A stretch of DNA of 64,000 nt, taken from IMG/VR virus record IMGVR_UViG_3300022927_001391, positions 41,169 through 105,168 of that record, one strand, 5' to 3'. Source of the stretch: a virus. Positions within the stretch are counted from its first letter, which is position 1; each line of letters begins with the position of its first letter. Positions 1 through 8,133 of this stretch are shown one piece after another. The position numbers and the translations under genes are program-made. The notes below the pieces were generated by a model. The model saw nothing but the letters and a program-made list of their open reading frames with translations, made no database searches and was not told the DNA's origin.

Positions 1-191
1 TCAGTGATTGTGAACGTATTGTCGTATTCCTTGAGGACTGGCAGAGTGGTCATTACTTCGAGATAGATGGCTGTGGAAAAGTAAATTGGAAAAAGGGTGA
101 CTATGTTTACTGGAAAGGCGACACAGAACATATGGCTGCAAACTTAGGTACCACAAAGAGATACACACTTCAAATAACAGGACACAAATAA
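1..191 (+). CDS. 2OG-Fe(II) oxygenase-like protein, C-terminal fragment
   Basis: The frame is open from the window edge to a TAA at 189-191, giving the last 62 or so residues of a protein whose 5' end lies outside the window. The fragment reads as a cupin-like strand pattern ending in an EHMAANLG segment and a YTLQITG tail. That is the same arrangement (distal metal-binding His, then a basic residue and a final strand) as the end of the complete oxygenase-like protein at 41647-42186, which ends in VIHLGANAG and YTMQISGF. I infer a paralogous Fe(II)/2-oxoglutarate hydroxylase, likely acting on a small molecule or an amino-acid side chain. Its stop overlaps the purT start (TAATG), so the two are translationally coupled. 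The HxD half of the metal site is not in the window. Confidence 0.6.
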   Translation, partial: SDCERIVVFLEDWQSGHYFEIDGCGKVNWKKGDYVYWKGDTEHMAANLGTTKRYTLQITGHK

Positions 192-1366
192 TGAAACGTA
201 TATTATTACTAGGTAGCGGTGAACTTGGCAAGGAGTTTGTTATCAGTGCTAAAAGACTTGGCTGTTATGTTGTTGCTTGTGATAGCTATGCAGGTGCGCC
301 GGCGATGCAAGTAGCAGATCAATATGTTGTTTTTGATATGTTAGATGGCGAAATGTTATCTAATATTATAGATGAATACAAACCAGATCTCATAGTACCA
401 GAGATTGAAGCTATCCGTACAGAAGTCTTACTGGAAAAGGAAACACAGGGTTATACAGTTGTTCCTACAGCAAGAGCAACTAACCTAACAATGAATCGAG
501 ATCGTATTAGGGATCGTGCAGTTGAACTTGGTTTGCGTACAGCAAAGTTTGAATATGCTGAGGATTTAGAAATACTACAAAGTGCTTGTAGACGGATTGG
601 GTTTCCCTGCGTTGTAAAGCCTGTAATGAGCTCAAGCGGTAAAGGACAGAGTGTAATTGATGAGGAGCGTGAGGTGGATGCTGCATGGAAATATGCAGTA
701 TCAGGCATGCGTGGCGACAGGCAGCGTGTTATTGTAGAAGAGTTTATTGATTTTGATTTAGAACTTACACTGCTAACTGTAAAGCAACATGATGGACCTA
801 CGCTTTTCTGTCCACCAATTGGTCATTATCAGGAGCGTGGAGACTATCAGTACAGTTGGCAACCTGCACTAGAACAAACTTTTACAGGGCATATTATCGA
901 AACACATGCACAAGAGATGGCAAAAATCATTACAGATGATTTGGGTGGTGCTGGTATATTTGGTGTAGAGTTTTTTGTTAAGACCAAAGGCAATAGTCCT
1001 GAGGTTATCTTCAGCGAACTGAGTCCACGCCCACACGATACTGGAATGGTAACCATGTTTACGCAAAACCTAAGTGAGTTTGACTTACATGCAAGAGCTA
1101 TACTGGGATTACCAATTGGTGAAATTAAACTGGTACGTCCGGGCGCAAGTCACGTTGTACTAGCACATGAAACTATACATGAGTTTATTATAAGCGGTAT
1201 TAACGATGCACTTAAAATACCAGACGTTGATGTAAGAGTGTTTGGTAAGCCTACGACTAGACCATATCGTAGAATGGCAGTTGTACTTGCACCTAGTTTA
1301 GAAATTGCAAAAGAAGCAGCCGGTAAAATTAGTGTGATAGATATTGCAAGTGATGCAGGTGCATAA
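191..1366 (+). CDS. purT: PurT, formate-dependent phosphoribosylglycinamide formyltransferase
   Basis: This is a full-length PurT homologue (391 residues; E. coli PurT is 392). PurT is an ATP-grasp enzyme that makes formyl-GAR from GAR, formate and ATP in purine synthesis, so it needs no folate cofactor. Visible signatures are the N-terminal [11 protein letters not shown] strand-loop (about 5-15), [15 protein letters not shown], the ATP-grasp loop [12 protein letters not shown] (about 143-154), and [11 protein letters not shown] near 278-288, which carries metal and substrate ligands. The ATG overlaps the upstream stop, and the stop overlaps the next ATG. PurT is an unusual choice among phage purine genes, since purH, L, M and N are the familiar ones in cyanophages. 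It may boost purine supply for DNA synthesis. A role in formylating another amine, such as an amino sugar, cannot be excluded from sequence alone. Confidence 0.93.
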   Translation: MKRILLLGSGELGKEFVISAKRLGCYVVACDSYAGAPAMQVADQYVVFDMLDGEMLSNIIDEYKPDLIVPEIEAIRTEVLLEKETQGYTVVPTARATNLTMNRDRIRDRAVELGLRTAKFEYAEDLEILQSACRRIGFPCVVKPVMSSSGKGQSVIDEEREVDAAWKYAVSGMRGDRQRVIVEEFIDFDLELTLLTVKQHDGPTLFCPPIGHYQERGDYQYSWQPALEQTFTGHIIETHAQEMAKIITDDLGGAGIFGVEFFVKTKGNSPEVIFSELSPRPHDTGMVTMFTQNLSEFDLHARAILGLPIGEIKLVRPGASHVVLAHETIHEFIISGINDALKIPDVDVRVFGKPTTRPYRRMAVVLAPSLEIAKEAAGKISVIDIASDAGA

Positions 1367-1968
1367 TGGAATACAAAATTTTAGATAAGTTTGAACATGC
1401 GCTTAGTGTATATACTGGTGCACCATTTGTTGTACTCACTGATAGTTGTACTCATGCTATTGAACTTTGTCTACGACTAAAGCATCCCAAAGGACCTGTA
1501 ATACTTCCCAAACACACCTACATTAGTATCCCAATGACAATACACAAGTTGGGATTAGAGTTATATTGGGACAAGGATTATAACTGGGAGTATGAATATC
1601 GTATTGCTCCTACAAATATCTGGGATAGTGCTAGAGCATTTGATGAAAATATGTATGTCAGCGGTCGTATGCAATGTCTAAGTTTTGGCTGGGATAAACG
1701 TTTGGCTATTGGTCATGGCGGTGCTATTCTACTTGATAGTAGGAGCGATTACTTCCAGTTAAAGCGTATGGCGTATGATGGCAGAACGTTAGATACTTCT
1801 CCTTGGGAGAATCAAACTTATTGGCGTTTAGGGTTTCATTACAATATGAGACTAGAAGATGCAGCAAAGGGCATAGATATGATGTTTCATCCAGAAGAAA
1901 TGCCAAACAAAGAAAGTCAGTTAAAGACTTATCCAGACTGTAGCAATATTAAAGTTGACTTATCTTAA
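1366..1968 (+). CDS. Short DegT/DnrJ/EryC1-like aminotransferase domain protein
   Basis: The 200-residue product resembles the PLP-binding half of DegT/DnrJ/EryC1 sugar aminotransferases, which normally have about 370 residues. The expected landmarks are present: an N-terminal substrate-loop region (VVLTDSCTHAIELCL), the Asp of a WDSAR motif (D87) that would contact the pyridine nitrogen, and SFGWDKRLAIGHGG with K111 where the Schiff-base lysine sits. The C-terminal domain that completes the active site and dimer in the family is missing. The gene ends cleanly before the folE promoter, which overlaps its last codons. It may be a minimal aminotransferase, a regulatory remnant, or a partner of another subunit. 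The full-length paralogue in this window is at 23424-24416. Confidence 0.7.
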   Translation: MEYKILDKFEHALSVYTGAPFVVLTDSCTHAIELCLRLKHPKGPVILPKHTYISIPMTIHKLGLELYWDKDYNWEYEYRIAPTNIWDSARAFDENMYVSGRMQCLSFGWDKRLAIGHGGAILLDSRSDYFQLKRMAYDGRTLDTSPWENQTYWRLGFHYNMRLEDAAKGIDMMFHPEEMPNKESQLKTYPDCSNIKVDLS

Positions 1969-1983
1969 TTTATATCTTATAAT
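1955..1983 (+). promoter_or_regulatory. Sigma70-type promoter for folE
   Basis: TTGACT (1955-1960), a 17-bp spacer and TATAAT (1978-1983) match the bacterial consensus almost perfectly. The predicted start near 1990 leaves a leader of about 20 nt with an AAAGGA ribosome site before folE. The -35 box lies inside the last codons of the preceding gene. Confidence 0.75.
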
Positions 1984-2010
1984 TAAAAAAATTACAAAGG
2001 AACACAGTAC

Positions 2011-2691
2011 ATGAGAAAGACTTCCGATATTATTCGTAATCGCATTCGCGAGACAAACACACGTTTTCATTCTAATGATAACATTAGTGAGTTCATTGAA
2101 GAAGGTGAACTGACACTACTTCAACAAGAAGTTGAAGATAGATTCCAAGAAGTTCTCGATGCACTAATAATTGATACAGAGAACGATCACAATACACAAG
2201 AGACAGCCAAGCGTGTTGCCAAGATGTTTATTAATGAAACATTTGGCGGCCGTTACGCACCAATGCCACGGGTTACGGCATTTCCTAATATGGGTTACAA
2301 GAGCATGTATACCAGCGGCCCTATTAGTATCCGTAGTACCTGTGCTCACCACTTCCAAAACATCGTGGGCAACTGCTGGGTCGGAATTATCCCAGAAGAT
2401 GAAGTAATTGGTCTTAGTAAGTTCAATCGCATCATTCACCATATCGCTGAACGCCCACAGATTCAGGAAGAAATGACTACACAGATTGCAGAAGCATTAA
2501 AAGAATATGCAAAGACAGAGCATATCGCTGTAGTAGTTAAAGCTGAACATCATTGTATGACACATCGTGGTGTTCGCGAACATGAGAGCGATATGACTAC
2601 CGCAGTGATGTGTGGTGGATTTCTAAATGATCCAAGTGTAAAGCAGGAGTTTTACAACATCTGTTTGAGCATGAAGGGTCATAGTAACTAA
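2011..2691 (+). CDS. folE: FolE, GTP cyclohydrolase I
   Basis: The 226-residue product is GTP cyclohydrolase I, which converts GTP to 7,8-dihydroneopterin triphosphate, the entry point to folate and 7-deazaguanine synthesis. The type-I zinc and catalytic signatures are present: STCAHHFQNIVG with C111, H113 and H114, a KFNRI loop, and AEHHCMTHRGVRE with C182. The length and domain order are normal for the family, with an N-terminal helical extension that carries DTENDHNTQETAKRVAKMF. The start has a good AAAGGA site at suitable spacing and its own consensus promoter. With the downstream YhhQ-like transporter and the distant queD and queE genes it most likely feeds a phage 7-deazaguanine pathway rather than folate, because no other folate genes are visible. 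Confidence 0.95.
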   Translation: MRKTSDIIRNRIRETNTRFHSNDNISEFIEEGELTLLQQEVEDRFQEVLDALIIDTENDHNTQETAKRVAKMFINETFGGRYAPMPRVTAFPNMGYKSMYTSGPISIRSTCAHHFQNIVGNCWVGIIPEDEVIGLSKFNRIIHHIAERPQIQEEMTTQIAEALKEYAKTEHIAVVVKAEHHCMTHRGVREHESDMTTAVMCGGFLNDPSVKQEFYNICLSMKGHSN

Positions 2692-2705
2692 TCAGGGAGA
2701 AACAT

Positions 2706-3329
2706 ATGTTGAAGTTACTAGAAGGTGTAGATCGCAAGTTGGTTAATCAGCTTGTTATCATGCACGTAATCGTAATTGCACTTTCAAATTACTTGGTGCA
2801 GTTCAAGTTTAACCTGTTCCCAGGTGCTAACTTGCCATTCTTTGGTGAGTTTCCACTTGCAGTTGCAGCATTTACATTTCCAATTGTAGTTGTTGCCACT
2901 GACTTGACCGTCCGTATGGTGGGCAAGGAAGCAGGCAGGGCAGTTGTTGCCCTAGCAGTCATCCCAGCAATCATTGTAAGTATTTTGGTTGTTTGGGGCG
3001 GCGGTGCACCAGTTGAGAAGGCACTACGTATTGGTGCAGCAAGTGGTGTTGCATATGGCGTTGGTACAATGCTAGACGTTTATGTATTCCAGCATATTCG
3101 TGAGAAGTTCACAGAGATGTGGTGGGCTGCTCCAGCATTTTCAACAGTCTGTGCAAACGTACTAGACACTTATGCGTTCTTCTATACAGCATTTTATCCA
3201 GCACCTTGGGTACATGCTGTTGCGTTCAACCAAACAATTACAAAGATCGTTGTAGGGTTGATTGTGTTCCTACCAGCATATGGTTTCCTACTAGGCCATC
3301 TGCGTAAGAAACTAGGGCGTACTCTATAA
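2706..3329 (+). CDS. yhhQ: YhhQ/VUT-family queuosine-precursor transporter
   Basis: The 207-residue integral membrane protein belongs to the VUT/YhhQ family, whose E. coli member imports preQ0 and preQ1. It has about six hydrophobic segments. Family landmarks are FTFPIVVVATDLTVRM near residues 57-72, the GTMLDVYVFQHIRE segment (about 119-132), and the FSTVCANVLDTYAFF helix carrying the conserved Asn and Asp. A GGGAG ribosome site precedes the ATG, and the gene follows folE by 14 bp, so they are co-transcribed and stop at the hairpin at 3343. The phage may use it to scavenge 7-deazaguanine bases from the medium or to route them during DNA or tRNA modification. Confidence 0.88.
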   Translation: MLKLLEGVDRKLVNQLVIMHVIVIALSNYLVQFKFNLFPGANLPFFGEFPLAVAAFTFPIVVVATDLTVRMVGKEAGRAVVALAVIPAIIVSILVVWGGGAPVEKALRIGAASGVAYGVGTMLDVYVFQHIREKFTEMWWAAPAFSTVCANVLDTYAFFYTAFYPAPWVHAVAFNQTITKIVVGLIVFLPAYGFLLGHLRKKLGRTL

Positions 3330-3342
3330 CAATAACGCTATG

Positions 3343-3375
3343 AAACGGAGGGTCCGTGTTGGGCCCTCCGTTTTC
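3343..3375 (+). terminator. Rho-independent terminator after folE-yhhQ
   Basis: A perfect 10-bp stem (AAACGGAGGG at 3343-3352 pairing with 3364-3373) closes a loop of 11 nt and runs straight into TTTT. It sits 14 bp after the transporter stop and ends the folE operon. Confidence 0.85.
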
Positions 3376-3391
3376 ATAAAGGACAACTTTA

Positions 3392-3694
3392 ATGCCAAAA
3401 ATATATGAATCACCAGACGGTGGTATTACTATACGTGCAAGAGAAATAGGCGATCCTATTTCAAGTACTATTACAATCGGGGGCTCGACCTCAACGGTGA
3501 CAAGTACTGGATTTGGAAATGCAGCTAACATTACCATAACTCCTCCAACTGATCCTCTTGAGGAATATTTGCAACAAAGACTTGATATGATGGACAAGTA
3601 TCCAGAATTAAAAGAAAAATGGGAAGAGTTTGCAGAGTTAGAACGCCATTACAAAGCCTGGGATTTACTTAATATAAAGGAAAGTAAAGTATGA
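3392..3694 (+). CDS. Small conserved phage protein of unknown function
   Basis: This 100-residue protein starts MPKIYESPDGGITIRARE, a beginning that I recognise from small proteins in marine T4-like phages, but I know of no function. The middle is a beta-prone Thr/Ser/Ile-rich stretch (about 24-50). The C-terminal half is helical and charged (EEYLQQRLDMMDKYPELKE) and may form a short coiled coil. There are no membrane segments or catalytic motifs. An AAAGGA site precedes the ATG. The last codons overlap the next gene (ATGA type), so the two are coupled and form a two-gene unit between a terminator on each side. Confidence 0.7.
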   Translation: MPKIYESPDGGITIRAREIGDPISSTITIGGSTSTVTSTGFGNAANITITPPTDPLEEYLQQRLDMMDKYPELKEKWEEFAELERHYKAWDLLNIKESKV

Positions 3695-4011
3695 AATGGT
3701 TTGATAAATGGTTTTATAAACAAAGTAAAAAGGCGTGGGAATCGCAATCTTGTAATTCAACCCCTAGCGTCGACGCTAGGAGTATTCCTAACGTCCCTAC
3801 TCATGGTAGGCCTACTCCCAGTAATATAGGGGTAGAAGGATTAAATATGCAAGTTGCTAGAGCTACAGGTGGATATATAATTCAATTCAATAGATATGAT
3901 GGTCTTAACGACGTTAATAATAGTAATCTTTATATTATCAATGACGAAGATGATTTTGATACAAAAATTAGTAGTATTATTAAGTTGGAAATGTTTAAAC
4001 TTCCACATTAA
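3691..4011 (+). CDS. Small hypothetical protein with a palindrome-encoded linker
   Basis: The 106-residue protein has a short basic, aromatic N-terminus (MKWFDKWFYKQSKKAW), a Pro/Ser/Asn-rich middle (about 22-50), and a C-terminal beta-prone domain (ATGGYIIQFNRYDG, NLYIINDEDDFDTKISS). I do not recognise the family. The low-complexity middle is encoded by a run of nested inverted repeats (3760-3833), which looks like an in-frame insertion that added a linker between two parts. It overlaps the preceding gene by four bases. The coding frame is uninterrupted, so the product is probably made. Confidence 0.65.
   Translation: MKWFDKWFYKQSKKAWESQSCNSTPSVDARSIPNVPTHGRPTPSNIGVEGLNMQVARATGGYIIQFNRYDGLNDVNNSNLYIINDEDDFDTKISSIIKLEMFKLPH
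3760..3833 (+). repeat. Nested palindromes inside a coding gene
   Basis: Four inverted repeats lie within 74 bp. There is a perfect 18-bp palindrome at 3763-3780 (arms CCTAGCGTC/GACGCTAGG), a 10-bp palindrome GTAGGCCTAC near 3806-3815, an outer pair ACCCCTA (3760-3766) with TAGGGGT (3827-3833), and GGAGTA (3779-3784) with TACTCC (3813-3818). The block stays in frame with the host gene. It resembles the small palindromic elements known to insert in-frame in some bacterial genes, but no second copy was noticed in this window. Confidence 0.7.
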
Positions 4012-4030
4012 CAAAAAATTTAAGAAACGG

Positions 4031-4058
4031 TAGACAAGTCTAGACTCTGTGTTATTAT
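4031..4058 (+). promoter_or_regulatory. Extended -10 promoter for the autotransporter gene
   Basis: TAGACA (4031-4036), a 16-bp spacer ending in TGT, then TATTAT (4053-4058), preceded by AAACGG. This matches the promoter family of the 18-19.4 kb block (AAACGGTTGAC, 16-bp spacer, TGn-TATTAT) apart from one -35 mismatch. Confidence 0.65.
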
Positions 4059-4060
4059 AA

Positions 4061-4090
4061 GAGTATGTTCAAGGTGAACATGCTCTTTTT
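4061..4090 (+). terminator. Intrinsic terminator/attenuator just after the promoter
   Basis: An 11-bp stem (4061-4071 with 4075-4085, one G-T pair) has a 3-nt loop and is followed by TTTTT. It lies directly downstream of the -10 box at 4053-4058. It can end the transcript of the two small genes upstream and would also fold, about 7 bp long, in RNA started near 4065. Confidence 0.7.
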
Positions 4091-4113
4091 AGTCAAACTA
4101 ACACGGGGTTAAA

Positions 4114-7100
4114 ATGACTTATAAGACACTAGCAAGCGCATTGCTCGCCACTACAATGCTGACAGCGTGTCAGGGTGGCGGAAGCGCAGTTAACACAGTA
4201 AAGCGTGAACTTAGTCCTACAGCGAATATCAATTTTGCTGCTATCTCAGGTGAAATTTCTGCTCTAGAGGCAGCAGTAATGGAAGCACAGGGCGCATCAA
4301 GCCTTAGTGCAATCCTTAATCCTACACAAGCAGACAAACATATGGCAGGAGACATTGTCAGCAAGATTGACAATGTTATAGCTAGTTGGGATAGCCATAA
4401 GGCAGAAATGAATGCCAAACTCTTGGCAGTAAAACTAGCTGATCCTGACTTTCAGAAAGCTGAAGCTGTAGTAAACATCCTCAAAAATCAGGTGCGTCCA
4501 CTTGTTGTTAACGTAACTGAAGGCAAGGCTTACGATACTACCAAGTTTGTCTTTATGGAAAAGAAAGAATCACTGGATAAGGTTATTGAAGATACTAAAA
4601 AGGATATCTTTAATAATGTTGTACCAACTCTTATTAGCTCAAGCACAAGCGCAGTAAAGGTATCTGAAACTACAGCTACAAGTTCGGCAGAGCGTATTAG
4701 TGAAACCGTTGTTACAGACGGTGAGCAGACAGTGCGTGGCGGCACTGGAATTAGTGACCTAACTCGTACTGCTAGCTGGACACGCACTACAACTAAGAAG
4801 ATGGTATATGATCGTAGCTGGAGTGTTACATTACAGAACGTAACAACCTCTGTATTCAGCGATGGTACAACTAAGACTGAAAATGGTGCAGAACGAGAAG
4901 TTCCTTATAAGGTAACTCTTGATGCATCACCGCAGGTAAGTACTGAATCGCTATCTAAAACTATTGCTTACAGTGTTAAAGAAAATAACGATCCTGCAAT
5001 TACGGTTACACGCGGTTCAGCGTCAGTCGAGAATGTATACGAAGATCGTGTAGAGAAGGTTACACAGAGTGATGGTAGCATTCTACACAATACGATTCGT
5101 AAGACAACTACAACGACTACCACGCCAGTTACTACTACTAAAACTTATCCTAAGATCAGCGTCTATACATATGAGGATGGACACTCGTTCACTCATGATG
5201 CTACGGATGAAGTTATTAGTAGTGTGGAAAACGAAGTAGTAGTAACTACTAGTGAGTCCACTATTAACTCAACTACTGAACATGTGGTTACCAAGGAAAC
5301 AACAACAAACGAAATCATTACTGAAGTAGTAGAGAGCGAGCCGGTATTTGATACTGTTTATGAGGATAAAACTACAACTGAAACAGTTGATAGCAAAATC
5401 ATTACAACAGTTACTCGTTACTATACCACTACAGCCACAGTAACAACTACTACTACCACAAAAACTACTCCAGTCACCAAGCAGATTTGGACTGATGGTA
5501 CTGAGAAGATTATTCGTGGTGACACTGTTACTGATGTAAAGACTGCTAGTACTGTTGCCAAGGATACCTGGACCAAGGTAATGAGCACCACAACCACAGA
5601 TGCGCCGGCTGATACTACGCCTATTGCTGACGATCACCCGGATATGGGAACTCGCACAGCAGGTTATAATACTGATCCAACAAGTTATCGTACATCAGAA
5701 TTTACAGGCACTAAAGGCGTAAACTTTCTGAGTGCTGTTAAAGCAGATGTTGCTTACTCACGTGGTTGGACAGGTAAAGGCAGTCTAATTACCATTGCTG
5801 ATACTGGCTGGGACAGAGATCATACAGATCTTTCTAGTGCGGTGAAGCATGAGTATAATACACTAACTGGCGGCACTAACACTTTTATGGATGACAACGT
5901 TGGTCACGGTAGTCATGTGTTGGGCATCGCGGCTGGGCGTAAGAACGGGTCAGGCATCCACGGTGTTGCATTCGATGCAGACGTAGCTGTAGTTAAGGTG
6001 ACTGACAGCACTGTTTATAGCTTCCAGCGAGCTAGAGCTGGCGCAGCATGGGCCAGAGATTTGGGTAGTATTGCTTTCAGTGCCAGTGCAAACTGGAATG
6101 AAGACAGTGCGTTCAGAAGCAGTATCGTAAATATCGGTTCTGGAATGAATTACAGTAATCACTGGTACTACGGTGAGAATGGATACAATGGTGCTGTAGA
6201 CGAAGCCAAGTTGTGGGCGACTGCACTAGGTAGCGAACAGATCCTTGTGAACAGTGCTGGTAACTTTGCTAAAGACTATGTATCAGGCAGTGCACAGATG
6301 GCCCATGCTACTGATGCAAATGGAAACCTTATTATGGGCGGACGCATGCTGATTGTTGGTAGCTATGATGTTACTAACAATAAAATCTCTAGTTTCAGCA
6401 ACAAGGCTGGTACTGTTTGTGCCACCTGGGACTTTACAAATAATCTCTGTAAAGATGCTGCAAGGGCTAGCGACTTCTATATCCTTGCTCCAGGCGAACG
6501 TATTGAAAGTGCTTACAAGGATGGCACAACTGTAACAATGAGTGGTACAAGTATGGCTGCTCCTGTGGTTACAGGATCACTTGCTATCCTACACCAGATG
6601 TGGCCACATATGAAAGGTGAAAACCTCGTTAAACTTGTTCTGCAGACTACTAACAAGGACCTGCCAGGTTACACTGTGGAAACACATGGACAAGGCATGT
6701 TGGACTTGGACAAGGCTACACAGCCTGTAGGTGCAACAGGTATTCCAACAAGCGGGCGTACGAGTGGTGCTATTGCTAACCTTGAAACACTAAGTGGTGG
6801 CGCTGCTGTCGGAAGTATTAGTAGCGATGCATTTGCGGCACTAAGTAATGTTACGGTGCTTGATAGCTTTGAGCGTGATTTTACAATCAATCTAAACAAC
6901 ACTCAAGCTATTGATACTCGTCCTGGATCGTCAACAGAAGCACTAAGTTTTGGTGCAAACTATGACGGTTATTGGAATCTTGCTAATGCCGGCGAAGGCA
7001 CTAGTGACTTGTTTGGTATTAGGACATCATTCAAGTTTGACCCAGATGCTAAAGCCAATGGCGACTGGGGCATGCGTACAGAGTATGATGTGCATAGTAG

Positions 7101-7662
7101 CGAAGAAACTACTATTACTGCCGCACTTGGAATGATTAAGGAGACAGGTAAGTTCCTTAACAACGTTCAGGAAGGCTTTATGGGAGTTGGTGAGTCACAC
7201 ACCACAAACTATGCAGGCTTGCGTCTCAATCACAAGTTTGATGAGAACTGGTTTGGGTTTGGTAACTTCCAGTTGGGCATGACAGACGTTGAGTCATCCA
7301 AGGAGTTTAGTCTAGTAACTGGGTACAGCACCCTAGTAAGTAACAGTTGGGGTGTCGGTGCAGGTTACAAGTTTACTAACGGGTGGACTGTTGGCGCTAA
7401 CTTTAGTCAGCCAATGACAGTTACAAGCGGTAAGATGAACTACAAGGTTCCAGTAGGACGTACACTTGACGGACAGGTATTATTTAATGAAGGAAGTGCT
7501 GATGCAAGTACGAAAAATATTGAATATGATACCGGTTTGTTTGTAAAATATAATGTAAACAATGTTGCACTTGCTGGCTATGCAGAGCATCGTAGCAATG
7601 TTGCAGGTGTCTCAGGTAACAATGAAGTTAACCTAGGCATGAAAGTGAACTTGAAGTTCTAA
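4114..7662 (+). CDS. Subtilisin-like serine protease, lipoprotein autotransporter
   Basis: The 1182-residue product starts with a lipoprotein signal peptide: hydrophobic core, then LTAC with Cys19 as the lipidation site. Residues about 180-505 are extremely Thr/Val-rich and probably form a stalk. A subtilase (S8) domain follows, with the triad D563 (IADTGWD), H598 (GHGSHVLG) and S813 (SGTSMAAPV), plus an NSAGN segment where the oxyanion Asn lies. After a linker, about 250 C-terminal residues alternate aromatic and polar positions and end in Phe, as outer-membrane beta-barrels do. Subtilase plus lipobox plus autotransporter barrel is the architecture of NalP (Neisseria) and SphB1 (Bordetella), which process surface proteins. 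A phage copy could trim the infected cell's surface. It has its own promoter and an attenuator-like hairpin; the ribosome site (GGGG) is weak. Confidence 0.88.
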   Translation: MTYKTLASALLATTMLTACQGGGSAVNTVKRELSPTANINFAAISGEISALEAAVMEAQGASSLSAILNPTQADKHMAGDIVSKIDNVIASWDSHKAEMNAKLLAVKLADPDFQKAEAVVNILKNQVRPLVVNVTEGKAYDTTKFVFMEKKESLDKVIEDTKKDIFNNVVPTLISSSTSAVKVSETTATSSAERISETVVTDGEQTVRGGTGISDLTRTASWTRTTTKKMVYDRSWSVTLQNVTTSVFSDGTTKTENGAEREVPYKVTLDASPQVSTESLSKTIAYSVKENNDPAITVTRGSASVENVYEDRVEKVTQSDGSILHNTIRKTTTTTTTPVTTTKTYPKISVYTYEDGHSFTHDATDEVISSVENEVVVTTSESTINSTTEHVVTKETTTNEIITEVVESEPVFDTVYEDKTTTETVDSKIITTVTRYYTTTATVTTTTTTKTTPVTKQIWTDGTEKIIRGDTVTDVKTASTVAKDTWTKVMSTTTTDAPADTTPIADDHPDMGTRTAGYNTDPTSYRTSEFTGTKGVNFLSAVKADVAYSRGWTGKGSLITIADTGWDRDHTDLSSAVKHEYNTLTGGTNTFMDDNVGHGSHVLGIAAGRKNGSGIHGVAFDADVAVVKVTDSTVYSFQRARAGAAWARDLGSIAFSASANWNEDSAFRSSIVNIGSGMNYSNHWYYGENGYNGAVDEAKLWATALGSEQILVNSAGNFAKDYVSGSAQMAHATDANGNLIMGGRMLIVGSYDVTNNKISSFSNKAGTVCATWDFTNNLCKDAARASDFYILAPGERIESAYKDGTTVTMSGTSMAAPVVTGSLAILHQMWPHMKGENLVKLVLQTTNKDLPGYTVETHGQGMLDLDKATQPVGATGIPTSGRTSGAIANLETLSGGAAVGSISSDAFAALSNVTVLDSFERDFTINLNNTQAIDTRPGSSTEALSFGANYDGYWNLANAGEGTSDLFGIRTSFKFDPDAKANGDWGMRTEYDVHSSEETTITAALGMIKETGKFLNNVQEGFMGVGESHTTNYAGLRLNHKFDENWFGFGNFQLGMTDVESSKEFSLVTGYSTLVSNSWGVGAGYKFTNGWTVGANFSQPMTVTSGKMNYKVPVGRTLDGQVLFNEGSADASTKNIEYDTGLFVKYNVNNVALAGYAEHRSNVAGVSGNNEVNLGMKVNLKF

Positions 7663-7674
7663 GGAGAAAAGGTA

Positions 7675-8133
7675 TTGAACCTAACTACGCTGACATATGA
7701 AAATGTAGAAGCACTACAGTTTGATACCAACCACGACCCCGTGAGACCCGAGCTTGACCTTAATTTTAGGTTGGGCCCGGGTCGTCGGGTTTATGTGTTG
7801 GAAACGGACGGTAAGTATCAGGCAGCAATTTGCGTTGCCTATACTAATGAAGTACCAACTACTGTAAAGGAACTTGACCTTATGAGTCAGGCTGCTTGTC
7901 AGGAAGATCAACACGGTTCTATTTGCGTAGCATATACAGTTTGGAGTCGTGCGCCACGTGCTGGCAGAGACGTTGTTTTTCGTTTGCTAGATGAATGTCG
8001 TGCAAATGATAAAGTCAAACGTCTTATTACACTAAGTCCAAAAACGGATATGGCACGGAGGTTTCACTTAAACAATGGAGCAGTTACTTTGCAGAACAAT
8101 ACTGCAACTGATAACTACGAATACAGTTTATGA
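7675..8133 (+). CDS. GNAT-like acetyltransferase
   Basis: The 152-residue protein has the strand-helix order of GNAT acyltransferases: VYVLETDGKYQAAICVAY (beta2-4 region), ICVAYTVWSRAPRAGRDVVFRLLDEC (the beta4-alpha3 acetyl-CoA region, with R/G-rich AGRDV in the pyrophosphate-loop position), and a C-terminal KRLITLSPKTDMARRFHL. The last segment, with FHLNNGAVTLQNN and NYEY, recurs in small phage acetyltransferase-like proteins. The start is a TTG at 7675, chosen because a strong AAGGAG site lies six bases upstream. The stop overlaps the next gene. The substrate is unknown. Confidence 0.65.
   Translation: MNLTTLTYENVEALQFDTNHDPVRPELDLNFRLGPGRRVYVLETDGKYQAAICVAYTNEVPTTVKELDLMSQAACQEDQHGSICVAYTVWSRAPRAGRDVVFRLLDECRANDKVKRLITLSPKTDMARRFHLNNGAVTLQNNTATDNYEYSL

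Noticed and set aside
5269-5637. A 122-codon minus-strand frame in the Thr-rich stalk
   Set aside because: Antisense to the repetitive stalk of the autotransporter, product of Ser/Asn/Cys repeats, no start signal.
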